A stretch of 64,000 nt of DNA. Source: RGIG250 sp964540025 (lineage in GTDB: Bacteria > Bacillota > Negativicutes > Selenomonadales > Selenomonadaceae). The position numbers were made by a program, and so were the translations under genes. The stretch lies in NCBI GenBank assembly GCA_964540025.1, contig CAZIKQ010000001.1, positions 124,001 to 188,000 of the forward strand, written 5' to 3'. Of the stretch, positions 1-7,279 are shown piece by piece. Position 1 is the stretch's first letter, and each line of letters starts with the position of its first letter. The notes under the pieces were generated by a model. That model made no database searches, had not been told where the DNA came from, and was given only the letters and a program-made list of their open reading frames with translations.

Positions 1-372
1 GGCCAGCTGATGCTTATCTTTGTGGATAACGCCATCAAGTATACTAATCCTGGGGGCTTGGTCACGGTGAATCTGCCGGAGCCGGTGAAGGGGAGAATAA
101 ATTTTTCCGTCACTGATACGGGCATCGGTATAGCGCCGGCTGATTTGAACCGGATATTTGAGCGCTTTTACCGGGTAGATAAAGCCCGTTCTCGGGAGAT
201 GGGAGGAAACGGCTTGGGGCTGGCCATCGCCCACGAACTGGCGGAGCTTTACCATGGAACGATCAAGGTGAAGAGCAATCTGGGTCAGGGGACGACCTTT
301 ACAGTTTCTCTCCGGGACAACAGCCGGAACCGCAATATTATTGATGTCAACCAGAAAGGAAAAAACGGTTGA
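1..372 (+). CDS. sensor histidine kinase, C-terminal ATPase domain (partial, 5' end outside window)
   Basis: The reading frame is open from the first base, so the N-terminus lies upstream. What remains is a HATPase_c domain: the N-box region (NAIKYT), the G1 box DTGIGI, the F-box-like FERFYR and the G2 box NGLGLAI are in canonical order. This is the ATP-binding half of a membrane two-component sensor kinase that phosphorylates its own His and then a response regulator. The His and sensor domains are not visible, so the signal is unknown. The C-terminal 20 residues are a polar tail without a domain. BioY follows closely. Confidence 0.93.
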   Translation, partial: GQLMLIFVDNAIKYTNPGGLVTVNLPEPVKGRINFSVTDTGIGIAPADLNRIFERFYRVDKARSREMGGNGLGLAIAHELAELYHGTIKVKSNLGQGTTFTVSLRDNSRNRNIIDVNQKGKNG

Positions 373-440
373 CTGCAAGGCCCGGGAAGTCTATACTCTA
401 TGCGTTGCTATCGATAAATAAGGATGATGGGGGCTTTGCA

Positions 441-971
441 ATGGGGTCAGCTAATACGGTTAAGGATATGGCAAGGATGGCGATATGCCTGGCGCTCATC
501 TGTGTGTCGGCCTATATTGCTGTCCCGGTTCCTTTTGCGGCGGTGGTAGTTTCAGCCGTAACCCTGTCGATGAACCTGGCGGCCTTTCTTTTGACGCCGA
601 TGCAGACCTTTGTGGTTCTGGTTTCCTATGTGCTGCTGGGGGTGGCGGGACTGCCGGTTTTTGCAAATGGCGGGGCCGGTATCGGACAGCTGTTTGGTCC
701 ATCCGGCGGCTTTCTTATCACCTTTTGCATCGCGTATCCCGTGGTAAGTCTTCTGAAGGGGGATAAGCCGGACTTTAAGCGGTATATGCTGGCGGTTCTC
801 GTGGGCATACCCATCAGCTATATCGGCGGCATATACACGGTTATGACGGTGCTGGGGCTGTCCCTTAATCAGACTCTTTTGGTGGCGGCGCTGCCTTACA
901 TTCCCTTTGATATCGTCAAAGGGGCAGTGGCGGCGGTGATTGGGATCAGGCTACAAAAGGCGCTTTACTGA
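441..971 (+). CDS. bioY: BioY family biotin transporter S component
   Basis: A 176-aa, very hydrophobic protein with about six membrane segments, matching the BioY family in length and in the GGAGIGQLFGPSGGF region between the middle helices. BioY is the substrate-binding unit of ECF-type biotin importers, working with a shared EcfAA'T module or alone. I chose ATG 441 because the upstream in-frame TTG at 369 overlaps the kinase stop and gives an atypical polar extension. No ecfA/T genes are adjacent. The separate ABC importer behind it is of the NMT1/SsuA type, not the ECF type. Confidence 0.85.
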   Translation: MGSANTVKDMARMAICLALICVSAYIAVPVPFAAVVVSAVTLSMNLAAFLLTPMQTFVVLVSYVLLGVAGLPVFANGGAGIGQLFGPSGGFLITFCIAYPVVSLLKGDKPDFKRYMLAVLVGIPISYIGGIYTVMTVLGLSLNQTLLVAALPYIPFDIVKGAVAAVIGIRLQKALY

Positions 972-1002
972 AGCGTTGAGCAATTTATTGTTTCACCCCT
1001 CA

Positions 1003-1036
1003 GGCGGCTTCGCCGCCAGCTCCCCTACAGGGGAGC
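1003..1036. repeat. tandem double-hairpin intergenic element
   Basis: Two perfect stem-loops lie back to back between bioY and the ABC operon: GGCGGC-ttc-GCCGCC (1003-1017) and GCTCCCC-taca-GGGGAGC (1019-1036). The compact pair resembles dispersed REP-like hairpin elements of many Firmicutes genomes. Only one copy is seen in this window. It could also act as a transcript-processing or attenuation site between bioY and the importer. Confidence 0.6.
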
Positions 1037-1065
1037 CGATGAGAAGGATTAGAAGGTCGGAAGGA

Positions 1066-2037
1066 ATGGATTTGATCTTGAAGAAGAAATTTGGATTTCT
1101 TTTTGTACTGGCAGCATTGACGATGATTTTGGCTGCAGGCTGCGGCAGTGAAAAGAAAGCGGGGAGCAGGCCGGAGGAGAAGACTCTGCCGCCTCTGGTA
1201 GTGGGGGTTATGCCTGATGTGGATTCTCTGCCGCTGATCTTTGCCCGGGAGCTCGGTTATTTCAAAGACGAGGGCGTAGAGGTAAAGATAGAGCAGTTCA
1301 AAAGCGCCGTTGACCGGGACGCGGCTATTCAGGCCGGGGCTGTAGACGGCGCCGTTTCGGATATGCTGGCCGTGGCGTTTTTCCGGGAAGGGGGCATAGA
1401 TGTAAAAATCACTTCTCTGACCAACGGTAATTACAGGGTTATCGGGGCGGCAAATGAGCCGGCCAGAACCATGAAAGAGCTGGCCGGAAAGGATGTAGCT
1501 GTTTCACGCAACACGATAATCGAGTTCGTTACCGACAGCGCGCTGGCTATGGAGGGACTGACAGCGGAGTCCGTGAATAAAAAGGCTATTCCCAAGATCC
1601 CGGCCCGGCTGGAAATGATGGCGGCGGGCAAGCTGACCGCGGCTACTTTGCCGGAGCCGATGGCCTCCATGGCAATAAAGAATGGCGCCCATGTAATCGC
1701 GGATGCGGCGGATATGGGGATAAATCCCGGCGTATTGATGTTCACCGGAAAGGCCGTCAAAGAGAAAAAATCATCAATTGCCGCCCTGTACCGGGCTTAT
1801 GACCGGGCGGTAAAATATCTAACGGAGACCCCTTCCCGGGAATATATGCAGACCGTCATTGACAAGGGCGGCTTCCCGGCGGCAGTAAAGGATGGAATCA
1901 CTCTGCCCAAATATCAGGCGGCATCGATGCCCAGTGAAAGGGACTGGCAGCTGTGTCAAAAGTGGCTGCTGGATAAGAAGCTCACTGCGAAAAAGCTGGA
2001 ATTTAAGGATGTAACCGAGGATGTTTCGGCAAAATAA
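1066..2037 (+). CDS. ABC transporter substrate-binding lipoprotein (NMT1/SsuA-like)
   Basis: A 323-aa protein with an N-terminal lipoprotein signal: basic start, hydrophobic stretch, and lipobox LAAGC with the acylated Cys near residue 25. The body (LVVGVMPDVDSLPLIFARELGYF) has the pattern of periplasmic binding proteins of the NMT1/THI5/SsuA class, which bring sulfonates, nitrate, or pyrimidine precursors of thiamine to an ABC importer. ATG 1066 was chosen because it directly precedes the signal and has an upstream GGAAGGA. The ATPase and permease follow immediately. The ligand cannot be read from sequence. A vitamin or its precursor is a guess from the neighbouring bioY. Confidence 0.85.
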   Translation: MDLILKKKFGFLFVLAALTMILAAGCGSEKKAGSRPEEKTLPPLVVGVMPDVDSLPLIFARELGYFKDEGVEVKIEQFKSAVDRDAAIQAGAVDGAVSDMLAVAFFREGGIDVKITSLTNGNYRVIGAANEPARTMKELAGKDVAVSRNTIIEFVTDSALAMEGLTAESVNKKAIPKIPARLEMMAAGKLTAATLPEPMASMAIKNGAHVIADAADMGINPGVLMFTGKAVKEKKSSIAALYRAYDRAVKYLTETPSREYMQTVIDKGGFPAAVKDGITLPKYQAASMPSERDWQLCQKWLLDKKLTAKKLEFKDVTEDVSAK

Positions 2038-2040
2038 GCG

Positions 2041-2835
2041 ATGATTACCATAGAAAATCTTTCCGTAGATTATGTGACAGACGACAAAAAGAGACAAAGA
2101 AAAACCGTCCTCGCCGGTATTGACCTTTCGCTGCCGGTGGGGACGGTTAATGTCGTTATTGGACCGTCAGGAGGCGGGAAATCAACCCTCCTTAAAGCGA
2201 TTGCCGGTCTGGTGGAACCGGCCTCGGGCAGTATTGAACTGACGGGGGAGGGGAAAGGCCGCCCGGTTATCGGGTTCATGCCCCAGAGCTACGGGCTCCT
2301 GCCCTGGGAAACAATCGGGGATAATGTTGAGCTGGCAGCCAGGCTGCGTCTGAAGAAGGCCGGGGCATCAGCGGAGGATTTCCAGCTGATGGCAGGACAG
2401 GCCCATGAGCTGATGAAACAGCTGGGCATTGAAGCCGTGAAGGATCGCTACCCGTCAGAGGTTTCCGGCGGCCAGCAGCAAAGGGCGGCGCTGGCCAGAA
2501 TGTTCCTGCTCTCCCCGGACGTCCTGCTGATGGACGAACCATTTTCCGCCCTTGACGAGCTCACCAGGGCAGAGGTGCGGGAAATTTTCTCCGATTTGTG
2601 CGATCGCAGCCGGCAGCAGGAAAAATCGGCAAAGATGACGGTACTGCTGGTAACTCATCAGGTGGGGGAGGCCGTTTTACTGGGAGAAAAAATAATCGTT
2701 TTGGATGGGAGAGTCAAGGCGGTTATAGAAAATCCCCGCGTTGGACTGGGAGAGGGCCGGTATTTTCAGGAAAACGCTGAATTTACTGCAAGGCTCAGAG
2801 ACCTTTTGAAGCGGGAAGGGGGAACATCCCGGTGA
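2041..2835 (+). CDS. ABC transporter ATP-binding protein (SsuB/TauB-like)
   Basis: A 264-aa ATPase with all ABC motifs in order: Walker A GPSGGGKST (about 43-51), Q-loop MPQSYGLLPWE, signature SGGQQQRAALAR, Walker B VLLMDEPFSALDE and the H-loop VTHQ. It energises the importer from the cytoplasmic face. It begins 3 bases after the binding-protein stop, and its own stop overlaps the permease GTG start (GTGA), so the three genes form one translationally coupled unit. The subfamily is that of nitrate/sulfonate/taurine importers. Confidence 0.92.
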   Translation: MITIENLSVDYVTDDKKRQRKTVLAGIDLSLPVGTVNVVIGPSGGGKSTLLKAIAGLVEPASGSIELTGEGKGRPVIGFMPQSYGLLPWETIGDNVELAARLRLKKAGASAEDFQLMAGQAHELMKQLGIEAVKDRYPSEVSGGQQQRAALARMFLLSPDVLLMDEPFSALDELTRAEVREIFSDLCDRSRQQEKSAKMTVLLVTHQVGEAVLLGEKIIVLDGRVKAVIENPRVGLGEGRYFQENAEFTARLRDLLKREGGTSR

Positions 2836-3575
2836 AAAAGGGAGATGGTATCATTCCGCTGGTTTGGGCGGTGACCGGTTTGCTGTCAGGTTGGCAGCTG
2901 GCGGCGGTCCTTGTGGCGAGACCGATCGTGCCGGGGCCTTTCGAGGTCCTCCCGGTCTTGGCGGCAATATTTACCGATAAACTGCTGGTTCATTTGGGGG
3001 TTAGTCTTTGGCGGATCATCGGCGGTGTCCTGCTGGCGGTAATAGTCGGCTATCCCCTCGGCATATATCTGGGGTATAGTCCGAAGCTGGCGCGGATAAT
3101 GTCGCCGGTGATTTATCTTACCTACCCGACGCCGAAGATCGCCTTGCTGCCGATAGTGATGTTGCTCTTTGGCCTGGGAGAGTTTTCAAAGCTCCTCCTG
3201 ATATTCCTCATCGTCGTCTATCAGGTGGTGATCGCTGTCCGGGATGCAGTGGGAGATATTCCCCTGGAGTATTATTATCCGCTGGTGACCCTGGGGGCAG
3301 ATTTTTCGGATATATTCCGCCATGTGCTGGCCCCGGCCACGCTTCCGGCGTTCTTTACTTCTCTCCGGGTAGCCATGGCGACAGCCGTTTCGGTACTGTT
3401 TTTTACGGAAACCTTCGGCACGGAGTACGGGCTGGGCTATTTTATTATGGACGCCTGGCTGAGGGTCAGCTATCAGGAAATGTATGCCGGGATATTTGTT
3501 TTGGCGTTCTTGGGGATTGCTATTTTTATGCTGCTGGATTATCTGGACGGACGGTGCAACAGGTGGCAGAAATGA
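2832..3575 (+). CDS. ABC transporter permease (SsuC/TauC-like)
   Basis: A 247-aa inner-membrane protein with about six helices. The region ALLPIVMLLFGLGEFSKLLL followed by an alanine-rich stretch is the BPD_transp_1 coupling motif that docks on the ATPase. The GTG start at 2832 overlaps the ATPase stop and follows a GAAGGGGG ribosome site. It completes an importer operon with 1066-2037 and 2041-2835. No terminator is obvious directly after it. The next feature is the convergent toxin gene. Confidence 0.9.
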   Translation: MKKGDGIIPLVWAVTGLLSGWQLAAVLVARPIVPGPFEVLPVLAAIFTDKLLVHLGVSLWRIIGGVLLAVIVGYPLGIYLGYSPKLARIMSPVIYLTYPTPKIALLPIVMLLFGLGEFSKLLLIFLIVVYQVVIAVRDAVGDIPLEYYYPLVTLGADFSDIFRHVLAPATLPAFFTSLRVAMATAVSVLFFTETFGTEYGLGYFIMDAWLRVSYQEMYAGIFVLAFLGIAIFMLLDYLDGRCNRWQK

Positions 3576-3664
3576 TTCGATTCAATCCTTGCAGCTTACC
3601 AGCGTTTACTTATGCGGTAGACTGATAATTGCCCGCTCATTCTTTCTTTAATCCGTTCTTCATA

Positions 3665-3695
3665 GCAAAAGCGCAGCCGGGTAAGCTGCGCTTTC
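3665..3695 (-). terminator. putative terminator of the toxin-antitoxin operon
   Basis: A perfect 9-bp stem AAGCGCAGC / GCTGCGCTT with a 7-nt loop lies just past the toxin stop. Read on the minus strand it is followed by TTTTGC. It may also act on transcripts leaving the ABC operon on the plus strand. Confidence 0.6.
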
Positions 3696-3698
3696 AGG

Positions 3699-3971
3699 TT
3701 AAAATATGTCGCTGTGAGTTCCCGTTCTGGTGAGGTACAGGAGAAGCTCCTGACCGATAACCTCGTACACCAGCAGCCAGTCCGGGGCGATGTGGCATTC
3801 CCGGCACCCCTTATAGTCACCGTTCAGACCGTGGTCTTTGTACTGACTGGGCAAAGTCTTTCCCTCTGCAAGTATGCCGATAACTTTTTCAAGCAGGCTC
3901 ATGTCATACCCGCGTTTCTTTAAGCGCTTGTAATCCCTTTTGAAAGCCGCCTGATATTTAATCGTCAGCAT
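3699..3971 (-). CDS. YafQ-family mRNA interferase toxin (RelE/ParE superfamily)
   Basis: A 90-aa basic protein starting MLTIKYQAAFKRDYKRLKKR and containing LPSQYKDHGLNGDYKGCREC and H-x-APDWLLVY, the YafQ pattern. YafQ toxins cut mRNA on the ribosome. The conserved C-terminal His is seen in TRTGTHSDIF. The gene overlaps the antitoxin by 14 bases in the same operon, which is typical of dinJ-yafQ modules. Function in this organism is inferred from family and arrangement. Confidence 0.88.
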   Translation of the reverse strand: MLTIKYQAAFKRDYKRLKKRGYDMSLLEKVIGILAEGKTLPSQYKDHGLNGDYKGCRECHIAPDWLLVYEVIGQELLLYLTRTGTHSDIF

Positions 3972-4230
3972 CTAAATCCTCCATCAGCTCGGTAACGGAG
4001 GTAAATCCGCAGCTCAGACCAATACCATTTCTTGCGTCTTCGATAGCTTTCAGGGTTTCAATATTTGGGACAGGCGTTCCTACTCGAAAGGGAATAGCCT
4101 GTTCACGAACAGCCTGACGAAGAAACATATTTACGGCCGTGCTTAAACTCAAGCCAAAGCTTTCAAACAGAGCCTGAGATTCCCGCTTCAAGGCCTGGTC
4201 AATTTTTATGTTCGTGCTTACGGCAGACAT
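3958..4230 (-). CDS. RelB/DinJ-family antitoxin
   Basis: A 90-aa protein with an N-terminal ribbon-helix-helix pattern (TNIKIDQALKRESQALFESF, then LSLSTAVNMFLRQ), the RelB/DinJ DNA-binding and dimerisation module. The C-terminal acidic tail should neutralise the YafQ-like toxin. Start ATG 4230 was chosen because AAAGGAGG lies about 8 bases upstream. The in-frame ATG at 4248 would overlap that site. It is expected to repress its own promoter (see 4253-4290). Confidence 0.88.
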   Translation of the reverse strand: MSAVSTNIKIDQALKRESQALFESFGLSLSTAVNMFLRQAVREQAIPFRVGTPVPNIETLKAIEDARNGIGLSCGFTSVTELMEDLDADD

Positions 4231-4252
4231 AATACCGCCTCCTTTCATTTCT

Positions 4253-4290
4253 ATTACACGCCTATTATATCTACTTTGTCAATACTTTGT
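4253..4290 (-). promoter_or_regulatory. toxin-antitoxin promoter with direct-repeat operator candidate
   Basis: On the minus strand TTGACA is followed after 18 bases by TGTAAT, upstream of the antitoxin start. On the plus strand the same region carries two identical octamers, TACTTTGT, at 4272-4279 and 4283-4290, 11 bp apart and so on the same face of the helix. That is a plausible binding pair for the ribbon-helix-helix antitoxin. Confidence 0.5.
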
Positions 4291-4295
4291 GTAAA

Positions 4296-4454
4296 ATGGC
4301 TCAGATTTATTTTTCGGAGCTATTGTCCGCTTACCCAGACTTGTTGGCTTTGGTATATGGCGATGATAAACTTGGAATGACCATGAAGGATTGCATTAAA
4401 AAAGAAGAATATGTGATGGCTGTGCCGGGGCATGAAAAGGGGCTGCAAGAATGA
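4296..4454 (+). CDS. small ORF, unknown (52 aa), possibly a gene remnant
   Basis: An open frame from ATG 4296 to TGA 4452-4454 encodes 52 residues (begins MAQIYFSELLSAYPDLLALV, ends PGHEKGLQE) with natural-looking composition, and it ends right at a strong hairpin. There is no good ribosome site and the upstream part overlaps the antitoxin promoter. This suggests either the 3' end of a decayed gene or a chance frame. I do not recognise the family. Confidence 0.3.
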   Translation: MAQIYFSELLSAYPDLLALVYGDDKLGMTMKDCIKKEEYVMAVPGHEKGLQE

Positions 4455-4478
4455 TTTCTCATTTTTGCAGCCCCTTTT
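4435..4478. terminator. bidirectional terminator
   Basis: A 14-bp perfect stem AAAAGGGGCTGCAA / TTGCAGCCCCTTTT with a 16-nt loop lies 3 bases beyond the stop of the minus-strand GTPase gene (4482) and overlaps the end of the small plus-strand ORF. A/T arms on both sides allow it to end transcripts in either direction. Confidence 0.75.
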
Positions 4479-4481
4479 GGC

Positions 4482-5441
4482 TTAGCGGAAATACACGATT
4501 GTATCCTCCGGCTCTTTTTCCGGAGTAAATGATTCAATCTGAAGGCGGAAGTCGTTTGGTTCGCCGCTGGAATTGTATCCCACGTACAGGGTGGCTTCCA
4601 CGGTGCCCCATCTTTTCTCACCCGCCTTAATGCCGTCGTAAACACTGCCGGTGCCACCGAGCCCCAGGAAGGTAAGGTCGTCGACACAGCAGGACATTCC
4701 GCTGCGCCCGAATACTGAGAATAAGCGGTTGGCCTGCCTGATTTTGCCCACAAAACCGGCGATCCTTATCTTTTTGCCCTCATACCGTTTCGGGTGGTCC
4801 TGCATATCGATGAACCAGGCGCCGAAATCGTCAAAACCCACCTGGATAGGATTTGCTTCAAAATCGAAGGGCAGCTCCGGTTCTTCCTCGAAGAAGCCGG
4901 GATCCTCGGACTCAAAGTAGACCTGGGCCCGCCGGTTTACGGCCCGGATATTGCGCCGGATATCCTGCTGCCTCGTGCGGTTGTCACAGCGGTTGAATAC
5001 GATCACATCCGCATACCGGTAACAGTCCACGATTTTATCCTTCATGTTCTGCTGATAGATTTCAAAGGTTTCAGCATTGACGGTGGCTACCACCTGGAAA
5101 ACGAACCAGCCGGGGGGAAGGTCGATGTCGTCAAGGTCGGTTATTTTCCACATGCCGTTGTATTCCATCATGACGGCGGTGGGCCGGTGTTCCTTATCGA
5201 GGGCCGCCAGCTTTCCGGCAGTGAAGTCCTCCGGCTCCTCGATAATCTCCGTAACGGCCCGGCTGCGTTTCACCAGAGCCTCCGGAAGCTCCTCTTCCCC
5301 TTCTTCACAGAGAATGATGAGATTCTTGTCCCGTACGGAGAATTTGTTGCTGGAGAGAAAATCTTTAATAACGCTGGTCTTGCCGCTTTCCAGGAGACCG
5401 AGAAATAGATAGACAGGAACTTGCTTCGGTTCTTTTGCCAT
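4482..5441 (-). CDS. G3E-like GTPase with C-terminal DUF1980 (YcgQ)-like domain
   Basis: A 319-aa protein. The N-terminus VPVYLFLGLLESGKTSVIKD has a P-loop (GLLESGKT) of the SIMIBI/G3E type, and FNRCDN corresponds to the NKxD base-recognition position. The CxCC metal motif usual in COG0523 proteins is replaced by an acidic stretch (CEEGEEELPEAL). The C-terminal third (YEGKKIRIAGFV, then MSCCVDDLTFLGLG) resembles the DUF1980/TIGR03943 domain of YcgQ-like proteins, which often sit beside CobW genes. It lies 12 bases downstream of the His-rich CobW gene in one operon. The pair likely handles a metal, but this is inference. Confidence 0.75.
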   Translation of the reverse strand: MAKEPKQVPVYLFLGLLESGKTSVIKDFLSSNKFSVRDKNLIILCEEGEEELPEALVKRSRAVTEIIEEPEDFTAGKLAALDKEHRPTAVMMEYNGMWKITDLDDIDLPPGWFVFQVVATVNAETFEIYQQNMKDKIVDCYRYADVIVFNRCDNRTRQQDIRRNIRAVNRRAQVYFESEDPGFFEEEPELPFDFEANPIQVGFDDFGAWFIDMQDHPKRYEGKKIRIAGFVGKIRQANRLFSVFGRSGMSCCVDDLTFLGLGGTGSVYDGIKAGEKRWGTVEATLYVGYNSSGEPNDFRLQIESFTPEKEPEDTIVYFR

Positions 5442-5453
5442 GATATAGTCCTC

Positions 5454-6521
5454 TTATTTTGCGGCGAAAAGCTTTTCCAGAGCTTCTTCCTTCAGGCCGC
5501 TTCCGATGACGCAGAAGCGGCCGGTGTAATCGGCCGGGCTTTCCTCTACATTGCCTTCACCGGGAACATAGTTGAAGCAGAGCCACTTGCTTCCCTCGGC
5601 GTTAGCCAGAATGCCTTTAGCTCTGAGGACAGTACCGTAGATTTTGTCGTCCTTGAGGGCGTCGATGATTTTTTCCAGCTGTTCTCTGGTGTACTTGTCA
5701 GCTGTTTCCCGGCCCCAGCTGGTGAAGATTTCATCGGCATGATGGTGATGGTGGTCGTGGCAGCTGCAATTTGGATCATGGCACTTATGATCGTGGTCAT
5801 GATGATGGTGGTGTCCGCATTCATCGTGACCGTCTTCGTCATGGTGATGGTGCTCGTGGTCGCCGTGGTCATTCTCGTCCTGGTGGTGATGGCGTTCATG
5901 ATGATTGGCCGTCTCTTCAAGGGAAAGAAGCTCGCTGCGGGAGAGGGCTTCCATGATTTTTTCGCCGCTGATTTCATCCCAGGGGGTGGTGACGATCGGC
6001 GCCTTTTCATTCAGCTCACGGATACAGGCAAGGGCTTCAGCCAGCTTCTTCTGGCTGACATCCTGGGTGCGGCTCAGGACTATGCAGTCGGCGCTGGCAA
6101 CCTGATCCGAGAAAAATTCGCCAAAGTTCCTGGCATACATCTTTGCCTTTCCGGCGTGTACTACGGTAATGCTTCCTTCAATGATTATCTCATCGTCGCA
6201 GACAGCCGATACCGCTTTTTTTACGTCGGAGAGCTTGCCTACGCCGGAGGGTTCGATAATGATCCGGGCAGGATGATATGTGTCGATGGCCTGATGAAGG
6301 GCCGCCTCAAAGTCCCCTACCAGGGAGCAGCAGATACAGCCGGAGTTGATTTCCCGCATTTCAACTCCCGCGTCCTTCAGGAAACCGCCGTCCACGCTGA
6401 TGTCGCCGAATTCGTTTTCAATCAGGACGATTTTATCGTGGAACGCTTCGGCGATGAGCTTTTTTATGAGAGAGGTTTTGCCGGCGCCGAGAAAACCCGA
6501 GAAAATATTGATTTTTGTCAT
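5454..6521 (-). CDS. CobW/COG0523-family metallochaperone GTPase with His-rich insert
   Basis: A 355-aa G3E GTPase. Walker A GFLGAGKTS lies at residues 9-17, the metal-binding CxCC is seen in SGCICCSL (about 80-87), Walker B region IIIEPSGVG, and the C-terminal CobW_C domain ends the protein. Between them is a strongly His/Asp/Glu-rich segment (about residues 206-266, including HHHHHDHDH and a CHDPNCSCHD), typical of Zn or Ni handling chaperones. Such proteins deliver or insert metal using GTP. The partner GTPase 4482-5441 follows at once. Zn is the likeliest ligand from family knowledge, but Ni or Co cannot be excluded. Confidence 0.88.
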   Translation of the reverse strand: MTKINIFSGFLGAGKTSLIKKLIAEAFHDKIVLIENEFGDISVDGGFLKDAGVEMREINSGCICCSLVGDFEAALHQAIDTYHPARIIIEPSGVGKLSDVKKAVSAVCDDEIIIEGSITVVHAGKAKMYARNFGEFFSDQVASADCIVLSRTQDVSQKKLAEALACIRELNEKAPIVTTPWDEISGEKIMEALSRSELLSLEETANHHERHHHQDENDHGDHEHHHHDEDGHDECGHHHHHDHDHKCHDPNCSCHDHHHHHADEIFTSWGRETADKYTREQLEKIIDALKDDKIYGTVLRAKGILANAEGSKWLCFNYVPGEGNVEESPADYTGRFCVIGSGLKEEALEKLFAAK

Positions 6522-6570
6522 TTGACAGCCTCGCTTTCAAAAGGGAAATAGATTGGAAATCTAAAACTGT

Positions 6571-6600
6571 ATTATAACGCCGAAGCTGAAATAATTGCAA
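6571..6600 (-). promoter_or_regulatory. sigma-70 promoter for the cobW-like operon
   Basis: On the minus strand TTGCAA (6600-6595) is followed after 18 bases by a perfect TATAAT (6576-6571), 50 bases upstream of the GTPase start. No clear palindromic Zur site was recognised around it. Confidence 0.55.
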
Positions 6601-6674
6601 CGACATTTTCCCTTCCGTACTTTTCAGAAATCTCTGTTAATATATGAACAAAGATGTTGAAAGGGGAGGTATCG

Positions 6675-7163
6675 ATGCGGTTGTTTATAGATACGCCCAT
6701 AGGGATACTTGGTCTTACGGCGGATGACAAGGCGTTGACCGGGGTGTCGTTCGGCGGTGGTGAGACAGGATTTCAGCGGTCGCAGGAATTGTCCGGAGGG
6801 GCCGGAGAAATCCTCAGAGAGGCCCGGCGGCAGCTGACGGATTATTTCGCCGGAGAACGCCGGGAGTTTGATTTCCACCGATTGCCCCTCCGGCTGTCGG
6901 GAACGGATTTTACGCAGAAGGTAGGCAGGGCTCTGCTGGAAATTCCTTACGGCGAAGTCAGAACCTACGGGGAGATAGCGGCGGCCGTGGACAGCCCCAG
7001 GGCGGCGCGGGCAGTCGGCGGGGCCTGTCACCGCAATCCCGTCTGCATCATCGTTCCCTGCCACCGGGTCGTTGGGATCGGAAACAGGCTCACCGGCTTT
7101 GGCGGCGGTATGGGGGTAAAGGCATGGCTGCTGGCTCATGAAGGAGTTCACGGTATCAGGTAA
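6675..7163 (+). CDS. ogt: methylated-DNA--protein-cysteine methyltransferase
   Basis: A 162-aa suicide repair protein that takes the alkyl group from O6-alkylguanine onto its own Cys. The active-site motif IIVPCHRVVG, the upstream HTH region PYGEVRTYGEIAAAV and the RAVGGACHRNP segment are all intact. ATG 6675 is preceded by AGGGGAGG at a 6-base spacing, so the upstream in-frame ATG 6654 is rejected. The gene is on its own between the divergent cobW-like operon and secA. Confidence 0.93.
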   Translation: MRLFIDTPIGILGLTADDKALTGVSFGGGETGFQRSQELSGGAGEILREARRQLTDYFAGERREFDFHRLPLRLSGTDFTQKVGRALLEIPYGEVRTYGEIAAAVDSPRAARAVGGACHRNPVCIIVPCHRVVGIGNRLTGFGGGMGVKAWLLAHEGVHGIR

Positions 7164-7210
7164 CGGCACAGGCAGCAAAGTCGATTATTTGAAAAATATG
7201 TCGGTTTCTT

Positions 7211-7239
7211 TTGACTAACGCCCGTACCTTTGGTAAAAT
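7211..7239 (+). promoter_or_regulatory. sigma-70 promoter for secA
   Basis: TTGACT (7211-7216), a 17-base spacer and TAAAAT (7234-7239) lie 40 bases upstream of the secA start. Confidence 0.65.
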
Positions 7240-7279
7240 ATTACGCTGAATTGGTTTTTGTTATTGAGGGGTGAATTGT

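Noticed and set aside
5421..6551. Long plus-strand ORF (376 aa) with a Val/Met-rich middle
   Set aside because: It is the antisense of the CobW gene; the Val/Met-rich part mirrors the His/Asp-rich codons. No ribosome site.
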